Positions 57,293 through 64,000 of a stretch of DNA of 64,000 bases are shown here, in pieces; within the stretch, counting starts at the first letter, position 1, and every line of letters starts with the position of its first letter. The stretch lies in NCBI GenBank assembly GCA_001414485.1, contig LLEY01000114.1:62001-126000 (forward strand). The letters are read 5' to 3'. The notes beneath the pieces are model-generated. The model was given only the letters and a program-made list of their open reading frames with translations. It had not been told where the DNA came from and made no database searches. The translations under genes and the position numbers were made by a program. This stretch comes from Calycina herbarum. Taxonomy: Eukaryota; Ascomycota; Leotiomycetes; Helotiales; Pezizellaceae.

Positions 57293-58269
57293 ATGGCTTC
57301 TTTCTACACTATTTTCACACAGTTCTTCTCTCCAAGAGCATCCTTCACCGAAGATGATCTCCTATCTCAAGTCGGAAAAGTCTTCATCGTCACAGGAGGC
57401 AGTAGTCGAGTCGGATTTGAGCTGTCCAGAGATCTCTATTCAGCTGGTGGAAAAGTATACTGCTTATCCCACCACGAAGGCCGTTGACCTGCTGCCATAG
57501 AAATGATTCGCAGTACAGTTGTAGACATTGCAGGCACTCTCTACTTCATCCCCATAAATCTCGCAGATTTATCCACTATCTCCCCAGCTATCAACAATTT
57601 CTCGCAGCCGAAGACCGGCTTGATGTGTTGTTTAACAATGCAGGGCGCCAGTATGCCCTTGAATACAAAACCGTCTAAGGGTTGGAACCTCATTTTGGCA
57701 TTAATTATGCTGCAACATGGCTTGTTACTCACCTTCTGAAACATATCTTGACTGCTACTGTAAAAATCTCCCCACCGAGTATTATGCGCATTACTTGGAA
57801 ATCTTTAGTCCTCGTCGACGCTATAGCACCTAAAGGAGGCGTGGCAATAAAATAAGTGAGGAAATCTCCCAAGTAACGCCATGAGCATTACTCTTCCTCT
57901 AAAACTGGGTATTGGTTTCTGGCCTACGAGTGGAATCGTCGCTTTAGTGTCTCAACGGGCGTAGTCAGCCTGGCGTTGAACCCTGGAAGTCTGAAGACCA
58001 ATACCTGGCGGACGACGCCTTGGTATTATTATTGGCCTTATTATTTCATTCTGGGATTGCTGATCGATGGTGCACGTACGAATCTCTGGACTGCTTTCAA
58101 CAAGGATATTACAATTGAGGATAGAGGGAGGTATGTTATCCCTTGGGGAAGGTGGCATACGAATGTGAAGCCAGACATTACAGCTGGCTTGAAAGAAGAG
58201 GAGGGAGGAACGGGAAGAGCAGTTGAGTTTTGGGACTAGTGTGAGGAGGTTACCAAGCCATTCACGTAA
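57293..58269 (+). pseudogene. Short-chain dehydrogenase/reductase gene, inactivated
   Basis: The frame opens MASFYTIFTQFFSPRASFTE and has the NAD(P)-binding motif VFIVTGGSSRVGFEL. It meets TGA at 57485, then continues in frame (IRSTVVDIAGTLYFIPINLADL) to about 57,600, where one frameshift leads to RLDVLFNNAGRQYALEYK. Further stops follow (TAA after KTV, others near 57,854). The tail is intact: HYSSSKTG with the YxxxK catalytic pair, NPGSLKTNTW and YVIPWGRWH, ending FWD-TAG-CEEVTKPFT-TAA. The family resembles fungal NAD(P)-binding WWOX/retinol-dehydrogenase-like SDRs. With at least four stops and one or two frameshifts it cannot make an enzyme. Several lesions fit C-to-T change (CAA to TAA, TGG to TAG). 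Confidence 0.85.
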
Positions 58270-58997
58270 GGCTAGATGAGCCTGGTCTACTAGGATGTCT
58301 GGGAACTCTCTCTGGTGCCCCAAAATAATCTCACTTGTGTTTCCTTCTAATTTGTGCTCATTTTCTTGTGATAACCATACTACGAGATAAATTAAGCGAG
58401 ACTTGGTATCTTGTTCACCACATTGTTTCAAATATATCAACCTATCACCTAAAAGTTTTTATATACAGTTTCTTTAGTTGCTTGCTCTTAAATCCTATCT
58501 TTTCTTGAGATGCGAGAATGGCGATGTTACTAGTTAAGAGCTTCGGGCATTGCTCTCTATATTTCTGTAAACCGAACCCGCCCTAGAATAATAGATATGA
58601 GAATTTTTGGAGCAACCAGAAGGGATGAAATGAGAGAGTCGTCTCTAGGTACACTTGACTCTCCAAGTAATTTCAAAAGGTCCAAGGCAATTACCTCTAT
58701 TCTCCAAAACCGTTTAGAAGAATCGGGAAACCGATTTCTTAATTCTTCTAAACTCTCTCGTACAATGGTTGAAATTGTGCAAGAGTTTCTAGGGCAATGA
58801 ATTGAGGGGCTGTACGCCGAGCAAAGCTCAGGATTCTTACACGACACGAGCTCTTGCGAAGACAGCCACTCGCTAGTGGGTTGGTAATTGAATCTAAACA
58901 CATTCATTGACATTATGTGGGCGTGCGCTTCTAGTTTTTCGTTGGCTTTCATGTCTGTGAATATTCACCAACATCCCTGCTCAAGACTGCCATTTCA
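58270..58997. other. Intergenic region with a 12 bp perfect inverted repeat
   Basis: GTTTAGAAGAAT (58712-58723) and ATTCTTCTAAAC (58742-58753) are exact reverse complements 18 bp apart. A 131-codon minus-strand frame at 58952-58557 covers this stretch but shows no domain, and I do not call it a gene. Confidence 0.5.
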
Positions 58998-61281
58998 TCA
59001 GACCAATTTGATTGATTGAAGTTCTATGTCTTCAAACCAATTCAGCTTGATCTCCGAAACAATTCCGACTCTTTGATATGTATTTTCATGCATATTATCG
59101 TGGACTAACACTAGCCCAGTCTTGATTTTTCCAAGGCTGAAAAGATAGAAGTCGGAAGTTGATTGTGGCAAGAAATCCCAAATGATTGGAACCGATTCTC
59201 CTTGGAGAACACAATTTCCAGTTTTCGACCATCTCATATGGGTAATCTGACCCCAAAACTGCAGGAAAGCAGAGATAAGAGTACCATTTGGATCTCGACC
59301 TGCGGGTATGGTACTAGCGTTGAGTAGAATAGGATCTTGCCATTCTTGACGAATTTCTTCCAAGGGTGCGGAAGTTTGAGTCGTCTTATTATAAGGTCGA
59401 ACGCGATCGTAATTAATAGGAACGTTCATCTTTGCCCATGACCTAAACTCAGGAAAACGGAGTTAGTTTAGTTCTATAGAAAAGATTCCAGAGTTGCCAG
59501 ACATGTTTCTGGTGCAAAAAAAGGTATTTCCTAACTCCCGAAACTACTAGAATAGGAATAAATGCTCCGAGAATTTGAGACTTACCAAGAAGGGCCATAA
59601 TCGGATTTTGGAGAGGTGTTCGTGCCTTGCTCGTAGGAGTAACTCCAGGATAAACCGCAGATAATATCGCGTTTCCAAAGCCCAGCAACATATTGATCAT
59701 TAAGCAAGAAGGAAAGCTCTGAAGCCAAACCTGAGAGGCCAGGAAACTTATCAGAAGGAACTGAGAGGTGTCTTTGAGAATATCCTTGAACCATGTCACG
59801 CCACGCGTGATAACGTTTTTGGGTAATCCACCGAAAGTTGTCACCGCTTTCTCCATCTAAAGGTAGTTCATCCATACAACGTTGAGAATGAATGGACTTT
59901 ATAAGAGTTTTGGGAACCAATTCCTCTTTCTCGCATCTCAATGGAGCTTGACCCCTTGACTCGCCACGCTCACCTCCTCTTGCTTGTCTGCATTCAAAAA
60001 GCATCGTGTGCTTTGTAAAATAGATGATTCTAGGGGATAGCTCCCTCTCTTGAAGCGTCCAACCTCTTGAATTCAATGGGCTTTGGCTAAATATTTCATC
60101 CCATCCATCATATGTAGGCTTCAAGAGGACAGCAGGATGCAACGGATCGGACATCTCGGTTCCCAGAATTGCCAATTCCGAGTGTTTCGGGAATAGGCCC
60201 CCGTGACAATCCGTAGAAGCGGCGGCAGCCAATGTACAGTAACAATGCGAGTAAACCTTTCCCATCAAAGCTGATTCTAATTGCCAGTCTTCGTGGGAAT
60301 CCTGAATTATACAAAGTGAATCGATCCACAAGTACTTGAAACCAAGCCTCCGCGTGACAATTATCGCATCTTGGAATGTTCTGGGCAGTTTCTTAGTTCT
60401 TATTCGTGAAAGGTTTCGAGAGAGAGTCGCTTCCGTTGTTTTCGCTATAGAAGGCATCTCAACACCCCAACAGTGACTTAAGGCGAGATATTCTCCTGCG
60501 TTTGGGCTCGATCCAGTGGTATGAACGAGCCGTGGGTGTTTGCCCTTATGGCCAACCTCAATCAATCGTGTAGGCTTAAACCCGTAATCGTAACGCACGC
60601 CGCATCTCGTGTGAGTTTGAGAGCATTTGCGTAACCACAATTGAAGAAGAGCAATGGCCGCATTACTCTTTGGATACAGCGAGCTGGAATCCAGATTACC
60701 TAAATTTCTTTTGAGTAATTTACTGGGCAAATGAGATTGAGTAAGACAGTACCTGAATATTCCATGTCCAAAGCATGAACACCTTGATCGCCACCACTCG
60801 CGCCCACTCTACACACCAAGTAGTTTGGAGATATTCCAGAATGCTTGTACCGATAGGACTTCATGTGAAGATAAACTCTCTGGTCATTCGCGAAAGTAGT
60901 GGCTCTTCGCAAGGGAAATAGTACCTGGTCGTAGCCTGCTTCGAAGCAAGGATGTCTGGGCCCTAATTGGGCTGGCGCCATTGTCGAATAGAGGAGTGAG
61001 CAGACATTGCAGCCAGCAGCTGCGGAACTTTCCAAGCTCTTGAACGAGTTATGATGCAGCACAAAAGTCCTTGGGTCTGAGTGGGGAGGCTCAAAGAATA
61101 GACTCATTGGGATCGCACGGCAGTGCCGACATGATGAAGTCATCGCGATATGAGCCTTAACAGGGACAGATTTCAAGTAGAAAACGGAGACATGAGAAGA
61201 GTAAGAATCAAGCTGCCTGGCCTGAATTGGTTGAACATAATGTTTTAATCGTCCGGGCCAGCCGTCGTCCATCAGCGACAA
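58998..61281 (-). CDS. HET-domain (heterokaryon incompatibility) protein 1
   Basis: Three exons on the minus strand (61281-60753, 60699-59586, 59442-58998) encode 695 aa. The joints are MEYSG-NLDSSSLYP and YGPSW-SWAKMNVPI. The HET core (PF06985) is clear: EYLALSHCWG at about residue 247, KLPRTFQDAI, YLWIDSLCIIQDSHEDW near 305, then SPLNSRGWTLQERELSPR. A CxxC pair near the N-terminus (SSCRHCRA) and a second (CNVCSLL) precede it. Met47, just before the CxxC, is an alternative start. HET proteins trigger cell death when genetically different hyphae fuse; they act in the cytosol and are often NLR partners. No other signalling domain is fused to it. Intact. Confidence 0.88.
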
Positions 61282-62379
61282 GGTCTTTCAAGGTTAGGGA
61301 ATTTTATTTTCCCCCACCCCAAAATCGTGCACGTGTCGTCACTCAAAATCCTGCTGGGAAGTAAACCAGATGCGGGCTTAATGTATCATAAAAGTTTTCA
61401 AATTAGTATATTGGACTGGCTGGTGAGGTTAAACAACCCAAACTTTTAAGTTTTGGGACAGTTCATCACGTGATACCACCCCCTTTTCTTGGAACTGTAT
61501 TCAATCCAAATTAATTCTCAAGAAGGATCTAATATGATAATTATTCCAAGTCTTCTGAATCGACGTGGTTCCAAGTTTCCTCCGATAAGTGGAGTTGAAC
61601 ATTCCAGGAGGTTGGGAGCATCAACATCTCCACCCTCTTCCTTCTTCGTCGAGTAAACCACCTGTAAGCTAGTAAGCCAAGTTACATTTTGGGGCCAAAA
61701 AGTGTAAGCCACTAATAAACTGATAAGCTACTTTTCCCAGCCACATCTTCCCAGCCACTCACGTGTCATTACCCCTCTATTCCCTCTCTTGGACTGACGT
61801 GCATGCGTGTTAGGGTGGTGGGGGATCTCGGGATGGACTGTAAAAGCGGCAGTAAATACTTCAGGCTCGTACCTACCTCCCTCTCTCGTTATTCTATCTC
61901 TCTAGAGTAATTCAAGGTGATTAGCCCAAATACTTAGGACAATTTAAACTATCAGCTTGGATGATTTAGAACAATGCAGCTCGGTCATCCTAACTCGCTG
62001 GGTTAATTATTGTAAACTGCTCTAGAGGTTTGCAACAATGAGAGGTACCTATTTACTCTCCATGTGATTGGCAGGTAAACTGTTCGCCAAAATGGGAATG
62101 TGGCTCCAAAAATGGGAGCGTAACAATATGTTGTTGTATTAGATATTCACTCTTCTTGTGACTATACCTAATTAGGTTATGAGTCACTTATGAGTCACTC
62201 TTGGGGTATTTATACTTCTGGCAGCACAAAGATAGTTCCCTCCTTGTAGCAATATACACTTATTCTCCACCCTATAATATTGAATGCCAATACCACTTCC
62301 TTGACCTCGCAACACAATATATGATCCACAATTCATTCTCAAAACTCTTTGGAAACATGGAAAGTTTAAGCTTCAACCT
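61282..62379. other. Intergenic region with dispersed-repeat pieces
   Basis: Includes an AGTAAGCCAAGTT...GGGGCCAAAA piece at 61671-61710, related to the cluster at 49385, and the 30 bp sequence at 61836-61865 matching 23839-23868 inverted. A CACGTGATA site lies near 61,467. No supported gene. Confidence 0.6.
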
Positions 62380-63999
62380 TTAAATCAAAACCATCCTCTC
62401 AAATTCTCCATCACCCCTCGGAATCAACTTTTTCTCCGACTTTCCGAATATAACATCATAAAGTTCCCCAGTCATAACACTATCTAAATAGCAGTCGGCA
62501 ACTAATTCAAAAACTCCCATCTCCTCCTTTGGTCTCAACAGAAAAGGAACAGGTCCACCATAAAAACTGTAAATCTTGTCACCAACTTTGGTACTAGTAC
62601 AAGCGAGACCAACACGTCCATTTGCGGTAGCGAAGAAGCGTCTATTTCGGCTGTTATGTGTCATTTGTGCGACGACCTCTTCGAATGCTTCCGATATTGT
62701 GGAATCTTCTAGGTCGGTTACCAATCCAGGCTTTGGTTGGTGACTGGTTTGTGGAAATTGGTTGTTTGTCTGGTGTTGATATGAGGCTTCCAGGAGAGTT
62801 GAGTAGTAAGTGGCCAGTTTGTTTGAAGCAGCTTCGTCGATCTCAGCGCCGTTGAGAAGTAAGTCGAAGTGTAATGGGAAATAGCAATATCGCATGCCTT
62901 TAGGGATTCTCTTTGAGAATGGAAGTGTGTCTGCTGATAGTGTTCTCATGATGGCTAGGTAAGAGGAGGAGTCTTGGTATAGGTGCTGGTTCTCGGACCA
63001 AACAGTGTTTGCGAACTGGGATATCGCTAAAGACATTCCACGCCAACCACCTTGAATGGACTTCGTAAGGTCGGCGGAATGCTTTTCCAGGTCGCATATG
63101 GCTGTTACTTCATCGATGTGATGTGCCAGTACTGGTAATCCATTTGGAATGGGGGAAGTGAGTTCCAAATCTGGTATTTTAACTCCATAAGTACATCCCA
63201 TTTGATACTTTGTCGTCAATAAACTTCTTGAAGCTCGCTTGACACGCCAATCCGGCACCCAAGATGGAAACCTGGGATCCCGAAAAGGACTTTCAACTTG
63301 GGAGAGTACGGTATAACGCTTCTCGTGAGCAATTATGGCAAGTGTCGCTTCCTTGTAAACCTGCTCAATTGAAACGTCGTCACTATAATTCGGAACAATA
63401 GAGCGTCTTATAGATTCGTCAACAATTCCCAGTGCAGAGTAAACTTTGTCTTTGGCGTTCGTTGTATCCTCGAAGGAGGAAAGTGATAGAACATATGACA
63501 AATTGAGAACTCGAGCTGACGGATCCGAGACTTTAGAAGCTTGTAGAGAGCGGGCTACTTTAGACTTGGCTGATCTATTATCCCTATCGAAGATGCGTTG
63601 GGCAAGACCACGGCTGTTTTTGTAGAGTGCTCCGTAGAGTTTGAGCAATTTGTCCCAGTCCATTCGACTTCTTCCAATTAACATGATGGCCTTCCGAGAA
63701 AGGCAGACTTCTTGGGTCGTCCATCCCCTACTGAACCATGGCAATGTGAGAAGAGAATTCAACCTCTCAAATTGTTGGCGCAGTTCTGCGTCGTTCTGAA
63801 GGTCTCTCTCAAATCTTGATTGCGTCGAGTATAATTGCGGGGTTCTGTTGTCTCCAAGAGCTTCCAGGAACCACCTCACCGAGTCCAGTTCCCCATGATC
63901 TTCTTCATGTAGCCAAACTAACATTCGCGATGTATTTTGATATATGCGACCCATCAAACTAACTTGAATACCGCGTTCCCCAACATCGTTCTGATTCTG
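62380..63999 (-). CDS. HET-domain protein 2, 5' end beyond the window
   Basis: The open frame runs from the right window edge to a stop at 62380, 539 codons so far. At the edge it reads QNQNDVGERGIQVSLMGRIY, the middle of the HET domain (the usual WIDAICINQxD lies just outside). SRMLVWL, then LPWFSRGWTTQEVCLSRKA (the third HET motif), NLSYVLSLSSFEDTTNAKDKVYSALGI and a C-terminal FELVADCYLDSVMTGELYDVIF follow in the order seen in many fungal HET proteins. It belongs to a different subtype from the HET gene at 58998 and lies 1.1 kb from it on the same strand. The visible part is intact. Confidence 0.88.
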   Translation of the reverse strand, partial: QNQNDVGERGIQVSLMGRIYQNTSRMLVWLHEEDHGELDSVRWFLEALGDNRTPQLYSTQSRFERDLQNDAELRQQFERLNSLLTLPWFSRGWTTQEVCLSRKAIMLIGRSRMDWDKLLKLYGALYKNSRGLAQRIFDRDNRSAKSKVARSLQASKVSDPSARVLNLSYVLSLSSFEDTTNAKDKVYSALGIVDESIRRSIVPNYSDDVSIEQVYKEATLAIIAHEKRYTVLSQVESPFRDPRFPSWVPDWRVKRASRSLLTTKYQMGCTYGVKIPDLELTSPIPNGLPVLAHHIDEVTAICDLEKHSADLTKSIQGGWRGMSLAISQFANTVWSENQHLYQDSSSYLAIMRTLSADTLPFSKRIPKGMRYCYFPLHFDLLLNGAEIDEAASNKLATYYSTLLEASYQHQTNNQFPQTSHQPKPGLVTDLEDSTISEAFEEVVAQMTHNSRNRRFFATANGRVGLACTSTKVGDKIYSFYGGPVPFLLRPKEEMGVFELVADCYLDSVMTGELYDVIFGKSEKKLIPRGDGEFERMVLI

Positions 64000-64000
64000 A

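Noticed and set aside
57952..58440. 162-codon minus-strand frame
   Set aside because: It lies antisense to the dehydrogenase pseudogene, whose plus-strand motifs are clear.
58557..58952. 131-codon minus-strand frame
   Set aside because: No family resemblance, and it contains the palindrome; evidence is too weak to call a gene.

Overview
The window is nuclear DNA of a filamentous ascomycete (Pezizomycotina). Genes carry many short GT-AG introns (mostly 45-100 nt, one or more per gene). Fungal-only families are present: two HET-domain proteins, a Fungal_N (PF17111-like) protein, a class II haem peroxidase, a Ser/Thr-rich GPI-anchored wall protein and a small secreted cysteine protein. Transposon remnants carry stop codons of the kind left by repeat-induced C-to-T mutation (RIP). 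The protein flavour suggests a leotiomycete of the Helotiales type, but that placement is an impression and was not tested. All exon borders were placed by eye from splice signals and frame continuity.

Region 1 (1-11.9 kb) is gene-dense: an MCT-like MFS transporter, a large unrecognised fungal protein, a three-exon complex I NDUFS5-type subunit (no exon looks like a gene alone), SEC39 divergent from it, and a GT8-like glycosyltransferase. Region 2 (11.9-18.9 kb) is AT-rich and has no convincing gene. It holds three decayed copies of one repeat unit and a 0.6 kb hAT transposon remnant. Region 3 (18.9-25.8 kb) has a GPI wall protein, the rRNA methyltransferase RCM1 and a broken F-box-like gene. 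Region 4 (25.8-36.9 kb) is repeat-rich: a second hAT remnant, a one-frame coding relic riddled with stops, a protein with PD-(D/E)xK-like residues (DUF7924-like), a class II peroxidase and a 515 bp TA-flanked MITE.

Region 5 (36.9-55.8 kb) mixes housekeeping genes (HMG-CoA lyase, V-ATPase subunit B, very-long-chain enoyl-CoA reductase TSC13) with accessory ones: a duplicated-domain secreted protein, the Fungal_N protein, a secreted aldose 1-epimerase, a VIT/CCC1 iron transporter whose 5' end has a frame-breaking 77 bp tandem duplication, and a wax-synthase-like MBOAT. Region 6 (55.8-64 kb) has tandem repeats, a dead short-chain dehydrogenase gene and two HET genes; the second runs off the right edge.

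There is no operon logic. The housekeeping genes act independently in respiration, the vacuole, ER-Golgi traffic, lipids and ribosomes. The notable biology lies in the accessory islands: RIP-like decay, gene death by small lesions, dispersed MITE-like repeats and fungus-specific secreted or self-recognition proteins. I saw no single clearly new multi-gene system. The best leads are the stop-riddled CxxC/coiled-coil relic, the PD-(D/E)xK-like protein, the 77 bp duplication and the internally duplicated secreted protein.
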